From assembly GCA_023301765.1 (NCBI GenBank), contig JALZUC010000018.1:1-37894 (forward strand): DNA of 37,894 nucleotides, written 5' to 3'. The position numbers and the translations under genes were made by a program. Shown in pieces: positions 16,707 through 25,495 of this stretch (position 1 is its first letter; every line of letters begins with the position of its first letter). The notes beneath the pieces were generated by a model. It saw only the letters and a list, made by a program, of their open reading frames with translations. It was not told where the DNA came from and ran no database searches. This stretch comes from Akkermansiaceae bacterium. GTDB taxonomy: Bacteria; Verrucomicrobiota; Verrucomicrobiia; Verrucomicrobiales; Akkermansiaceae.

Positions 16707-18223
16707 TTATGGCCAGCTTCTGACAGTAAATCATCAGCCTCCTTTGGTCCCCATGACCCTGCTACAAATTCCGCCATAGGCATAGCAGATTCTGAGTTAT
16801 GCCATGCGTGTTGAATATGGTCGATAAACTTCCACGCCTCCTCCACCTCGTCACGACGTGCAAAGAGAGTAGCATCACCAGCCATACAGTCTAACAATAG
16901 TCGCTCATAAGCCTCAGGACTGCCTTTTCCAAAGCTTGTAGAATAATGGAAATCCATCTTCACCGGCTCCAGTCTGAGGTTAGCACCCGGGATCTTAGAT
17001 ACCATACGCAGAGAGATCCCTTCATCAGGCTGAATACGGATAACAAGAACGTTACCACCGGGAACACCACCTGAAAGTGCATTGAAAAGTACAGTTGGTG
17101 GTTCTTTAAAATGTATGGAAATCTCCGTAGCTTTCTTCGGTAGCTGCTTACCCATACGGACATAAAACGGCACATTACTCCAACGCCAAGTATCAATAAA
17201 GACTTTGAGCGCCACATAAGTCTCAGTCATCGACTCAGGGTCTACACGGTCCTCCTCACGGTAGCCTACTACCTTCTCCCCATCTACATGCCCGGCAATA
17301 TACTGACCACGCACTACATTTTCTGCTACTTTTCCGGGGGTGTTCCACTGCCTCATAGAGCGTAGTACTTTAACCTTCTCATCACGCACACCATCTGCAG
17401 ATAAATCTGTAGGCGGCTCCATGGCTACTAAACTCAGCAGCTGCAGGAGGTGATTCTGAACCATATCACGCAGGGCGCCGGCTTTATCATAATATCCCCC
17501 ACGGCCACCTTCCATACCCAGATTCTCAGCACAAGTAATCTGGATTTGCTCAATATATTTATTATTCCAGAGAGGTTCAAAAATAGCATTAGCAAAACGT
17601 AGCACCATGATATTTTGAGCCGTTTCCTTGCCTAGATAATGATCAATCCGGTAGGTATCCTCTTCTTGGAATGTTCTACTCACTACTTCGTTCAAGTGCT
17701 GAGCTGTTGGTAGATCTGTACCAAAAGGCTTTTCTACAATTACTCGAGCCCAGCACCCCTCGGCACTTTCATTTAGGCCAACCCTTTTGAGATTCTCAAG
17801 AACATCATCAAAGAATGAAGGCGCTGAAGCGATATAAAAAAGGCGATTCCCCTTCCCTCCACGCTCACGGTCAATCTCATCCAGCCGTGCTGCCAGTTGA
17901 GCATAGCCTTCTTCATCTTGAAATTCACTCTGATGATAATGGATATTTTGAGCAAATTCTGACCAAATTGCGTCATCGTGCCCACTACGAGAAACCTTTT
18001 TATTAAGCTCCTCGAGACCTGCTCGAAATTCTTCGTCTGATTTTTCACGTCGCGCAAAACCAAGGATTTTCACCCCAGCTGGTAGCGCGCCTTCAACCTG
18101 TAAGTTATAAAGCGCAGGTACTAATTTACGGTGCGTGAGATCCCCTGTAGCTCCGAAGATAACCACAGTGCACGCCTCAGGGCGTGAACGTGAATCTAGA
18201 TCTTTGCGAAATGGATTTTTCAT
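16691..18223 (-). CDS. zwf: Glucose-6-phosphate 1-dehydrogenase
   Basis: 510 residues from the ATG at 18223 (MKNPFRKDLDSRSRPEACTV); a farther in-frame start at 18283 would add 20 residues of no family character. The NADP-binding motif VIFGATGDLTHRKLVPALY, the substrate/catalytic segment YRIDHYLGKETAQN and EKPFGTD are all present, and length is normal. It oxidises glucose-6-phosphate to 6-phosphogluconolactone with NADP+, feeding the oxidative pentose-phosphate pathway. First gene of zwf-opcA. A possible promoter with an overlapping inverted repeat lies about 90 bp upstream. Confidence 0.97.
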   Translation of the reverse strand: MKNPFRKDLDSRSRPEACTVVIFGATGDLTHRKLVPALYNLQVEGALPAGVKILGFARREKSDEEFRAGLEELNKKVSRSGHDDAIWSEFAQNIHYHQSEFQDEEGYAQLAARLDEIDRERGGKGNRLFYIASAPSFFDDVLENLKRVGLNESAEGCWARVIVEKPFGTDLPTAQHLNEVVSRTFQEEDTYRIDHYLGKETAQNIMVLRFANAIFEPLWNNKYIEQIQITCAENLGMEGGRGGYYDKAGALRDMVQNHLLQLLSLVAMEPPTDLSADGVRDEKVKVLRSMRQWNTPGKVAENVVRGQYIAGHVDGEKVVGYREEDRVDPESMTETYVALKVFIDTWRWSNVPFYVRMGKQLPKKATEISIHFKEPPTVLFNALSGGVPGGNVLVIRIQPDEGISLRMVSKIPGANLRLEPVKMDFHYSTSFGKGSPEAYERLLLDCMAGDATLFARRDEVEEAWKFIDHIQHAWHNSESAMPMAEFVAGSWGPKEADDLLSEAGHKWRRL

Positions 18224-18303
18224 AAGTCTAATAAGTCTATAATGCTCGCAGCAGGAATCACCACCAGATTGTCCAGTAGTCAATTAACATCAGCACTGCT
18301 GCG

Positions 18304-18340
18304 TATGCTGATAGCATAATCACGATACTAGCTGCATCAA
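18304..18340 (-). promoter_or_regulatory. Candidate zwf promoter with overlapping operator-like palindrome
   Basis: On the minus strand TTGATG (18340-18335) and TATGCT (18318-18313) are separated by 16 bases, a fair match to a sigma-A promoter pointing at zwf. The -10 element is one arm of the palindrome TATGCT-GAT-AGCATA (18304-18318), which could be an operator. No experimental support; short matches like this occur by chance. Confidence 0.3.
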
Positions 18341-18402
18341 GCGAAACAGTTACCAGTTTTCACCTTATTATTTACACTCTCTCCACATACCCTCAAAGAG
18401 AG

Positions 18403-19164
18403 TTACTTACTCAGCTCTTTCACCCAAATATTACGATATTCGACTGGGTCATTATGCCACTGAAGACGTATTGGAGCTTTTTCAGGGTGCGTCTGTGGAT
18501 AATTCGCAACTTTTCTAAATACTGTAGGTCCATAGTATTTTTGATGTGCGTGCACCACCACACCATTATGAATCACTGTCACATATGCGGGAGTGACCAC
18601 ACCCTCATCATTATACTCAGGTGCTTCAAAAATAATATCATAGCTCTGCCATTCACCTTGCGGAGCCGAAGCGTTCACCATTGGTGGCGTTTGACCATAG
18701 AGAGCCGCAGCTTGACCATCAGCGTAAGTTACATTCGTGTGACTTTCCATCACCTGCACCTCATACATTTTCATCAAAAAAAGGCCGCTATTACCCCCCG
18801 CTTGGCCATTAACCTCTCTCCCCGCTGGTATTTTCCATTCGATATGAAGGTGACAACTACCAAATGACTGCTTGGTATCCGTAGAGCCAGGAGAAGCAAC
18901 CATCACCCCATCCTTAACTCTCCATACTTTAGTAAAAGCATCCGTATTCTTACCATCAAACAATACTACAGCATCCTCTGGAGCCTTCGTAGTTACAGCC
19001 CCCCTATTACTAACTTTAGGAGGACGCGGCCGTGTCTCGTCATGCACACCATAATCACTCCACGGTTGTTTAATGGGCACATACTCGTTTTTGATCTGTT
19101 GAGCACCACTCATACTCATGATAAAACTACCAATGAGACTAAGGTAAAACGGTTTAGAAAGCAT
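18403..19164 (-). CDS. Exported DUF1080 (3-keto-disaccharide hydrolase-like) protein
   Basis: 253 residues with a signal peptide (MLSKPFYLSLIGSFIMSMSG, cleavage before AQQ). Residues 62-250 form a DUF1080 domain, a concanavalin-like jelly roll: AVVLFDGKNTDAF, DGVMVASPGS, SCHLHIEWKIP, GGNSGLFLMKMYEVQVMES, WQSYDIIFEAPE, and IRLQWHNDPVEYRNIWVKEL closing the sheet. Members act on 3-keto-glycosides or bind carbohydrate, and are abundant in Verrucomicrobiota and Planctomycetota. It lies 58 bp after murJ on the same strand, but no functional link is apparent. Likely periplasmic. Confidence 0.88.
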   Translation of the reverse strand: MLSKPFYLSLIGSFIMSMSGAQQIKNEYVPIKQPWSDYGVHDETRPRPPKVSNRGAVTTKAPEDAVVLFDGKNTDAFTKVWRVKDGVMVASPGSTDTKQSFGSCHLHIEWKIPAGREVNGQAGGNSGLFLMKMYEVQVMESHTNVTYADGQAAALYGQTPPMVNASAPQGEWQSYDIIFEAPEYNDEGVVTPAYVTVIHNGVVVHAHQKYYGPTVFRKVANYPQTHPEKAPIRLQWHNDPVEYRNIWVKELSK

Positions 19165-19222
19165 ACTTCTAATACCTATAGGACAAACCGTTTTTGTCAG
19201 GGAAAAAGTAATTCTCTAAATA

Positions 19223-21277
19223 TCACCCCCTGCGAAACCCAGCCTTTAATTCAGAGACGCTTGTCACCTTCAGACCAAGAACCAACATCGCATAAGTGAC
19301 CACTCCCAAGCCTACCAATAAAGCCAGAGCAATACACTTCTGCCACAACGCCTCAGCGAACCACGAACCAATTAATTGATGGGCAAACCATACGATCACA
19401 CCCATCACCACACTCGCAAACACAACTTTCAAAGCCTTCCTCCAGAACTCTACACCAGGGTGAACTAAACCTCTTAACCCCCTCGATAGTAACACAACAT
19501 TTACCCAAGCCGAAATAGTCGTAGCAATAGCAATTCCAACGTGGCCCAAAGGACCAAATAACGCTAAACTAAACACAATATTCACCAGCACTGTAATCCC
19601 CGCCATCATCATCGGCGCTCGGGTATTTTCACGCGCAAAATACCCAGGCTGTAGCACCTTAATTAATACGTAACCGGGCAGACCAAGAGCAAACCCCTGC
19701 AGCGCCATACCTGTCTGCTGCGCATCATCTATTGTAAACTCACCCCGCTGAAATAAAACACTAATAATTGGCACAGGAATCACCATCATAGCCACCGCCG
19801 CAGGTAGCGTGACCAGCAAGCCCAGCTCCATACCGCGCACCATACTATCAGACGCGCCCTTCATGTCATCACGCCTTACTAAGCGAGTCACCTCGGGCAG
19901 TAAAACCACCCCAAGAGCAATACCAATCATACCAAGCGGTAGCTGATAAACTCTATCAGAATAATAGAGCCATGAGATAGCCCCCGCCTTAAACGACGCA
20001 ATAATACTCCCCACCAATAAATTAATCTGCTGAATACCAGCTGCCAAAATCCCAGGACCCATGAGGAGCACAAGCTTCTTAATAGACCCATCAAAAACAG
20101 GCTTCTGAAAACGGACAGTATAGCCATTTTTCCGGCACGCCCCATAGAGCATCATAAACTGTAACACACCCGCTATCGCCACACACCACGCCAGCACATA
20201 CGCCGGTGCGTCTGACTTCATCCAGTAAACAAACACTCCCAGCCCCACCAGAAAAACCAAATTTAACAAAATAGGCGCAGCCGCTGGAACCGCAAACATC
20301 TTAAACGTATTCAAAGTTCCGCTCAGATGCGCAACAAGCGCCATGAATAAAAGATAGCAAAATGTAATCTGAGAAAGCTTTACTGTTAGGTCAAAAGTCT
20401 CTGGATGATTTCGGTAAATCTTCAGAGCAGCTATACCACCTTCGTTACCTGCTGGTAGCACCGATACAGGAAGCCCAGCAAGAACAAGTTCACCTTCAAA
20501 CCACCCGTAGTCGTGCCCCCTAGCTAGACGGATACGTGCCTGCCCATTGCCGGTGATTACCCACTCTCCTCCATCTACTATACCCTGTCTTGCCGCTAAC
20601 GGAAGCTCGCTAATATTTTCTCGAGCTACATTAGGCTCACGCTCATCTTTCTCAGCTTTGATTTTTTCCTGAGCATCATATGCAGCACTAGCTTCAGTCA
20701 TCGTCTTAACCTCCCCTCGCTCACCTGGGCCAATAAAATCAGGGAAAACTAACGGATGCTCTTTTACGAACCTCAGATTTTGTAATTTATAAGCATTTAC
20801 AGCGTTAAGTTTATCCACGCTACCTTCTGGAAGTGTTAGGTAGACATCACGCATACCCTCTACTCTAACAGAGAATGGCTGTACAGCCCCCCCCCCAGCC
20901 TTCACCACCAAAGACATCTCCTCCTTTGCCTTAAAACCAGGAACAACAGCCCCCATAATCCAGTGCATACACGGGATCGCAATAATTGTTAGAGCCACCA
21001 GCACTATCAGAAGAGTCGAAAAAGCGTTCGAAGCAAACTTCATAGCCTCATCCTGACCATCCTTTTCTAACTTCCTGCCAAACATAGGCACAAAAGCAGC
21101 ATTAAAAGCCCCCTCCCCGAAGATGCGGCGAAATAAATTAGGAAAACGGAATGCCGAGAAAAAAGCATCCCCTAACAAACCCGACCCCAAATAACGCGCT
21201 ATCAAAATATCACGCAAAAAGCCCAGCACACGACTAATAGCCGTAAACCCAGAAACTTGCATCAGCGAGCGGAGCAT
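19223..21277 (-). CDS. murJ: Lipid II flippase MurJ with a large inserted extracytoplasmic domain
   Basis: 684 residues, versus about 510-520 in ordinary MurJ. The N-terminal part is standard (FTAISRVLGFLRDILIARYLGSG…DAFFSAFRFPNLFRRIFGEGAFNAAFVP), and the multispanning core resumes with FDLTVKLSQITFCYLLFMALVAHLSGTLN and continues through ADRVYQLP-like YYSDRVYQLPLGMIGIALG. Between VVPGF (112-116) and FDLTV (295-299) there are nearly 180 residues where E. coli has about eight. The extra part (about 119-293) is hydrophilic, lacks TM segments and, from MurJ topology, would lie on the periplasmic side between TM3 and TM4. The coding sequence there contains ten consecutive G. Flips lipid II for peptidoglycan synthesis. 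Downstream of sua5 with a 47-bp gap. Confidence 0.93.
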   Translation of the reverse strand: MLRSLMQVSGFTAISRVLGFLRDILIARYLGSGLLGDAFFSAFRFPNLFRRIFGEGAFNAAFVPMFGRKLEKDGQDEAMKFASNAFSTLLIVLVALTIIAIPCMHWIMGAVVPGFKAKEEMSLVVKAGGGAVQPFSVRVEGMRDVYLTLPEGSVDKLNAVNAYKLQNLRFVKEHPLVFPDFIGPGERGEVKTMTEASAAYDAQEKIKAEKDEREPNVARENISELPLAARQGIVDGGEWVITGNGQARIRLARGHDYGWFEGELVLAGLPVSVLPAGNEGGIAALKIYRNHPETFDLTVKLSQITFCYLLFMALVAHLSGTLNTFKMFAVPAAAPILLNLVFLVGLGVFVYWMKSDAPAYVLAWCVAIAGVLQFMMLYGACRKNGYTVRFQKPVFDGSIKKLVLLMGPGILAAGIQQINLLVGSIIASFKAGAISWLYYSDRVYQLPLGMIGIALGVVLLPEVTRLVRRDDMKGASDSMVRGMELGLLVTLPAAVAMMVIPVPIISVLFQRGEFTIDDAQQTGMALQGFALGLPGYVLIKVLQPGYFARENTRAPMMMAGITVLVNIVFSLALFGPLGHVGIAIATTISAWVNVVLLSRGLRGLVHPGVEFWRKALKVVFASVVMGVIVWFAHQLIGSWFAEALWQKCIALALLVGLGVVTYAMLVLGLKVTSVSELKAGFRRG
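20887..20896. other. 10-base C/G homopolymer inside murJ
   Basis: Ten consecutive C on the plus strand, read as ten G in the coding strand of murJ where they encode Gly128-Gly130 and the first base of Ala131. A change of one base would frameshift the protein at the start of the inserted domain. The frame as given is intact. Confidence 0.85.
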
Positions 21278-21324
21278 CTTTAAATAATCAAGTTAGAATG
21301 CTAACAAATAAAAACACATCAGAT

Positions 21325-22356
21325 CTACCTCACGCTTGCGCGGCGAAGCTTATCCATAATCGCCACCCCTAGACCAGTCTCTGAAACTGGCTCCGCAATA
21401 ATCTCATCCACACCACTTTCATCAAGAGCACGGAGGACATAAAAAAAACGAACAGCCGCCTCGGCTAGCTTACCATTCCCTGGGGAAAGTTGCTCCACAT
21501 GAGCCCAGTCATAGCCGTCTATGAAGCCCGCTTTCTCAGCCCCACAGTAGCTCAGCAGACCATACTTCTTCCCCTCCTCTGGTTTGAAATCTGAAAAATC
21601 TCTGAGCAATCGAAGTGGAGTCACCGGTGCATAATGGCTAGCTAGCTGGCCAGGAGCCTCCGGCACCTCACTCGCACGGTTTCTTTTCGGGCGTTCTATT
21701 TTCCCAAAGCGCTGCAGCATCTCCTTAGTCACCGGACCAGCGCGCAGTATATGTAAAACAGGCCTCTTCTCTCCCGCCTCCGGACGTATAATAGTACTCT
21801 CCAGCCCCTCACGACACGCCCCACCATCAACAATAGCAGGAATCCGCCCCGAAAGCTCCTTTTCCACAGCTGATGCAGACGTAGGGCTAATACGCCCAAA
21901 CCTATTTGCACTAGGTGCTGCTACAGGTCTCCCCAAAGCCCTAACAACAGCCTTCATCACTGGGTGACCACTCATTCTAACAGCCACGGAAGGTAAACCA
22001 CTAGTAACTATATCTGGCACACAGTCCTTCTTAGGTAAAACTAAAGTTAATGGTCCAGGCCAGTGCGCTTTCATTAACTTCGCCACCACCTCCTTAATAT
22101 CATCAGGCACCTCAGCTACCTCATCCACCTGCTCAAAGGAACCCACATGCACAATAAGAGGATCAAACTCAGGTCGCTCCTTTACCGCAAAAACCTTAGC
22201 AACAGCATCCGGATTCAATGCATCCGCTGCCAGTCCATAGACAGTTTCTGTTGGCAAGGCTACTAATTCGCCCACTTCCAGAAGATCCACAGCCTCTTGA
22301 ACGACCTTATTCTGTGCCGCCGGATCGGAGGCATCAATGATACGTGTTTCACTCAC
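21325..22356 (-). CDS. sua5: L-threonylcarbamoyladenylate synthase (Sua5 type)
   Basis: 343 residues from a GTG at 22356 (coded VSETRIIDASDPAAQNKVVQ); a TTG at 22434 would extend it by 26 residues but gives an N-terminus unlike the family. Core motifs are intact: ALPTETVYGLAADA, KERPEFDPLIVHV, HWPGPLTLVLPKKD, SVAVRMSGHP and APSANRFGRISPTSA. The long C-terminal part (LASHYAPVTPLRLL… onward) is the Sua5 domain, distinguishing it from short TsaC. It makes threonylcarbamoyl-AMP from Thr, bicarbonate and ATP for t6A37 of tRNA. Upstream of murJ; divergent from aroK over 130 bp. Confidence 0.93.
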   Translation of the reverse strand: MSETRIIDASDPAAQNKVVQEAVDLLEVGELVALPTETVYGLAADALNPDAVAKVFAVKERPEFDPLIVHVGSFEQVDEVAEVPDDIKEVVAKLMKAHWPGPLTLVLPKKDCVPDIVTSGLPSVAVRMSGHPVMKAVVRALGRPVAAPSANRFGRISPTSASAVEKELSGRIPAIVDGGACREGLESTIIRPEAGEKRPVLHILRAGPVTKEMLQRFGKIERPKRNRASEVPEAPGQLASHYAPVTPLRLLRDFSDFKPEEGKKYGLLSYCGAEKAGFIDGYDWAHVEQLSPGNGKLAEAAVRFFYVLRALDESGVDEIIAEPVSETGLGVAIMDKLRRASVR

Positions 22357-22486
22357 GCTAGATGAACTAGCCCATACACGCCCGTGAACCAAGAAAATTG
22401 ACCGCAAAAGCACAATCACACCTTTGTGACACAATTATCAATCTTCCCTATCGCCACATACCCCAATCATCAGTTACACTATCGTC

Positions 22487-23068
22487 ATGGAAACTAAAGC
22501 TGCCCGCACACAGCCACTACGTAATATCGTACTGGTAGGCTTCATGGGGAGTGGCAAATCCACTATCGGTAAAGTTTTTAACAAAAAACTATCTTACCCA
22601 ATGCTAGATACCGATCACGTCATCGAAAAACAAGAAGGTAAAAGCATCACAGAAATTTTCTCCACAGAAGGAGAAGAACACTTTCGATCATTAGAAAGCC
22701 AGCTACTTACAAATATGATCAAAAGTAGCTGTAACCATCACATCATCTCCACCGGAGGAGGTATCATCCTCAAGGAGAAAAATAGATTACTACTCCGCCA
22801 GCTAGGCTTTGTAGTATGGCTAGCGTGCTCAGCAGAAGAAACTTACCAAAGAACCTCAAGAAATAACAACCGGCCACTACTCCAGTGTGATGACCCCATG
22901 AAGCTTATTAACAACATGTTAAATCAAAGATCACCACTCTATGAAGAAGCCTCTCACTTAAAAATCAACACCTCGGGTCTAGAATTTGATGAAATTTCAT
23001 GTGGTATTCTCGAAAGCGCACGTTACCACTTCGGTACACACGCCGAGGATGAAATCTTTACCGATTAA
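22487..23068 (+). CDS. aroK: Shikimate kinase
   Basis: 193 residues, slightly longer than usual at the C-terminus. Walker A GFMGSGKSTIG (18-28), DTDHVIE with the shikimate-binding Asp, FSTEGEEHFRSLE, STGGGIIL and the lid segment RTSRNNNRPLL are intact. It phosphorylates shikimate at the 3-OH in aromatic amino acid synthesis. First of the long plus-strand run; the next gene starts about 70 bp later. Confidence 0.95.
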   Translation: METKAARTQPLRNIVLVGFMGSGKSTIGKVFNKKLSYPMLDTDHVIEKQEGKSITEIFSTEGEEHFRSLESQLLTNMIKSSCNHHIISTGGGIILKEKNRLLLRQLGFVVWLACSAEETYQRTSRNNNRPLLQCDDPMKLINNMLNQRSPLYEEASHLKINTSGLEFDEISCGILESARYHFGTHAEDEIFTD

Positions 23069-23140
23069 CCCACCTCCGCTATCAAACTGCTATTGCCAAA
23101 ACTCTTGGTATATGCTCAACATCGCAAAGCCACTCCTGAC

Positions 23141-24142
23141 ATGTCCTTGACCAAGCCCAGCAGCAGCCCGAATATCCCCTTCAAACTAGTTAAGAAGGAA
23201 CTTAAGGACGTAGAAGCTCAGATCCGTGATCAAGTCCGGGCATTTGACCCATCTGTAGAGCCATACATCGAGTATATTTGTAACACCAGCGGTAAACGTA
23301 TCCGCCCAGTGCTCGCTATCCTCGCTGGAGGAGCCACAGGGGGCGTTCATGAAGGACACCTAAAAATAGGTGTCATACTTGAGCTCATCCATATGTCCAC
23401 ACTAGTGCATGATGACATCATCGATGGCGCGGACACCCGCCGTAAGGTACCTACCGCAAATGCCAAATGGGGTAATGGTATGGCTGTACTCCTAGGAGAT
23501 GCTCTTTTTTCACACTCACTACTTCTAGCCACTGAGTTCGATGATATAGACATCTGCCGTAAAGTAGGAAAAGCCTCACGAGAAGTCTGCCAAGGAGAAG
23601 TTATGCAAACGCAGAGACGGTTTGATCTGACTCTAACAAAGAAAGACTACTTCCACATCATCGAGATGAAAACAGGAGCACTCTTCGCCGCAGCCACTGG
23701 TATCTCAGCCTCACTCTCCGGAGTCTCTCAAGAAACAGAACAGCTCCTCTACGACTACGGCATGAAACTAGGCACCGCCTACCAGATCTACGATGACTGC
23801 CTAGACCTCGTCGGCTCGGAAGAAGAAGTCGGTAAAACCCTCCGCACAGATTTAGAAAAAGGGAAGCTCACCCTCCCGCTGCTCAACCTCATCGAAAAGG
23901 CAAACCCTGCTCAGCGGGAGCAACTCAACAAGCGCATCATCGAGCAGCAGCCGCTAGACTTCCCTGTGCTCGTTGGCATCGCTGAGTATGAAGGTGCTGT
24001 TGAAAGAGCTCTAGATACGGCCTCAGAAATGCTAACCGAAGCTCGCCAAGACCTCAAAGTATTGGAGCAAAGCGAATGGTTAGATGGCCTCAACGAAATT
24101 ACCCACTACCTCGAAGGACTAATCAATGAGTGCCGACGCTGA
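23141..24142 (+). CDS. Polyprenyl diphosphate synthase (trans-isoprenyl)
   Basis: 333 residues from the ATG at 23141; a TTG at 23093 adds 16 residues but is less likely. Both aspartate-rich motifs are present: DDIIDGAD (91-98, FARM) and YDDCLDLVG (217-225, SARM), along with GKRIRP (51-56) and RRKVPTANAKWGN. These are typical of long-chain polyprenyl synthases such as IspB/octaprenyl or solanesyl synthases, which supply the quinone side chain. Chain length cannot be read reliably; the residues before FARM (HMSTLVH) are small, favouring a long product. Soluble, cytoplasmic. The 246-bp spacer that follows holds no gene I can see, just AT-rich sequence with two short similar runs (AAAAAAACGCCTA and AAAAAAACACCTA). 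Confidence 0.92.
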   Translation: MSLTKPSSSPNIPFKLVKKELKDVEAQIRDQVRAFDPSVEPYIEYICNTSGKRIRPVLAILAGGATGGVHEGHLKIGVILELIHMSTLVHDDIIDGADTRRKVPTANAKWGNGMAVLLGDALFSHSLLLATEFDDIDICRKVGKASREVCQGEVMQTQRRFDLTLTKKDYFHIIEMKTGALFAAATGISASLSGVSQETEQLLYDYGMKLGTAYQIYDDCLDLVGSEEEVGKTLRTDLEKGKLTLPLLNLIEKANPAQREQLNKRIIEQQPLDFPVLVGIAEYEGAVERALDTASEMLTEARQDLKVLEQSEWLDGLNEITHYLEGLINECRR

Positions 24143-24388
24143 GCTAAATCTAAGGAGACGCTAATACCCCGTCACCACGACTCAACAGAGAAATTGCACA
24201 CATGGCTGCCATTTAGTTTTTTACTTAAAAAAACGCCTAGCACCCGAGATCTGGCCCTAGAAATCGTTTTATTCAAAAAAACACCTAAGACACGCTGACT
24301 ATATCCCTAGATCAACTAAATAGGGTATGTTTTTTCTTCCACACCCCCATATTTGCTGTTTTAGCTGCATCCAGCCAATAAACACACT

Positions 24389-24880
24389 ATGCGTTGTATT
24401 CAATGTGGATCACTCAAAGACAAAGTCCTAGACTCTCGGATGTCGAAGGATGGCACCACCACGCGCCGCAGACGTGTCTGTCTAGCATGCGACTACCGCT
24501 ACACCACCTACGAGCAAATCGAGCGCACGGAACTCCAAGTCGTTAAACGAGACGGCACACGGGAATCCATAAACAGAGAAAAAATCTTTCGCGGACTCGT
24601 AAAAGCTTGTGAAAAACGGCCAGTCTCCATTGAGAGGCTCGATCGTGCAGTAGACGAGATCCTAGCAGAACTTCACAAAGACCACCTCTCTGAAGTTCCC
24701 TCCAGCAACATTGGCCCAAAAGTCATGGCAAAGCTACACGAAATAGACCCAGTAGCATATGTTAGATACGTCTCAGTCTACCGGCAGTTTGACAATGTCG
24801 GAGAATTCATCCGTGAGATTCAAGCACTGGAAACAAATGCCTCCAGAGACATAAACCAGCGAAAACTCTTTAAAGAATAA
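24389..24880 (+). CDS. nrdR: Transcriptional repressor NrdR
   Basis: 163 residues. The zinc ribbon is complete: Cys3-x2-Cys6 and Cys31-x2-Cys34 (MRCIQCGS…VCLACDYRYTTYE), and is followed by the ATP-cone (LQVVKRDGTRESINREKIFRG…PVAYVRYVSVYRQF), length as expected with a short C-terminal extension. NrdR senses ATP/dATP and represses ribonucleotide reductase genes by binding paired NrdR boxes. No NrdR-box pair or nrd gene is in this window. The next gene encodes a second, divergent ATP-cone-like protein (37-bp gap). Confidence 0.96.
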   Translation: MRCIQCGSLKDKVLDSRMSKDGTTTRRRRVCLACDYRYTTYEQIERTELQVVKRDGTRESINREKIFRGLVKACEKRPVSIERLDRAVDEILAELHKDHLSEVPSSNIGPKVMAKLHEIDPVAYVRYVSVYRQFDNVGEFIREIQALETNASRDINQRKLFKE

Positions 24881-24917
24881 ACCACACCTGCCGCCCCCTC
24901 TAATCCAGCTTCCAACA

Positions 24918-25493
24918 ATGATTTGTATAGTAGGTAACCGACCAGTCCTCCAAATTGGCCGTCACCAAGTCACTGGCTACGACATCAGCTGGCTACATGA
25001 AGCAATATTAAGAGCCGCACACAACGCAGAGAGAGAAGACTTCCCATTTATAGATGACTTACTAAAAGGGATATTACACTACCTAGAAACCAAATGCCCC
25101 CTCCGTGTCCTCACCATCGAGGAACTTCACACACGAGTTCGCAGAATGTTAGCTAGGATCGGCTGTGAAGCCATAGCCACCAGTCTCCCACTACTAGCAC
25201 CACCAGTTACCCTCAGCCTCAAACGTGCAGCTCAAGAAGCCGGAAATGGCTTTGAACTAGCCTTTTTTAATCAAATTCAAACAGAAATAAAGGACCTAAA
25301 AACCCACGGAGTAGAAGAACTCCACTTCACCGGCACCAGAGATTGCGTAAAACTCCTACGTGGAGTAACTCGCTGGTCACCAACTTGTGAAAAACTTCAC
25401 CAAGAAATAATCAACTTTCTCACCACACACAGCCACTCCACCCACCCCAATCAACGAGAAATCAAACTTATACTTGATTACCAAACACCCTAA
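24918..25493 (+). CDS. Uncharacterised protein with a divergent ATP-cone-like N-terminal region
   Basis: 191 residues, no named family recognised. Residues 9-88 follow the ATP-cone pattern: a helix ending LHEAILRAAHNA, a second helix DDLLKGILHYLETK, then VLTIEELHTRVRRMLARIGCEAIA, which matches the cone's IsveeIqd.V...L...Gye.vA end closely. The nucleotide-contacting start, KRDGxxExF in NrdR, is replaced here by QIGRHQVTGYDIS, so nucleotide binding is doubtful. The C-terminal half (110-191) looks helical with a small beta portion (GVEELHFTGTRDCVKLL). It sits between nrdR and a HIT gene whose ATG starts 2 bp after this stop, suggesting co-expression. The cone assignment is by eye. Confidence 0.6.
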   Translation: MICIVGNRPVLQIGRHQVTGYDISWLHEAILRAAHNAEREDFPFIDDLLKGILHYLETKCPLRVLTIEELHTRVRRMLARIGCEAIATSLPLLAPPVTLSLKRAAQEAGNGFELAFFNQIQTEIKDLKTHGVEELHFTGTRDCVKLLRGVTRWSPTCEKLHQEIINFLTTHSHSTHPNQREIKLILDYQTP

Positions 25494-25495
25494 CC

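Noticed and set aside
24143-24388. Possible small RNA or riboswitch in the spacer before nrdR
   Set aside because: Two similar A-rich runs and a weak inverted repeat are visible but no stable conserved fold or known riboswitch motif could be recognised.
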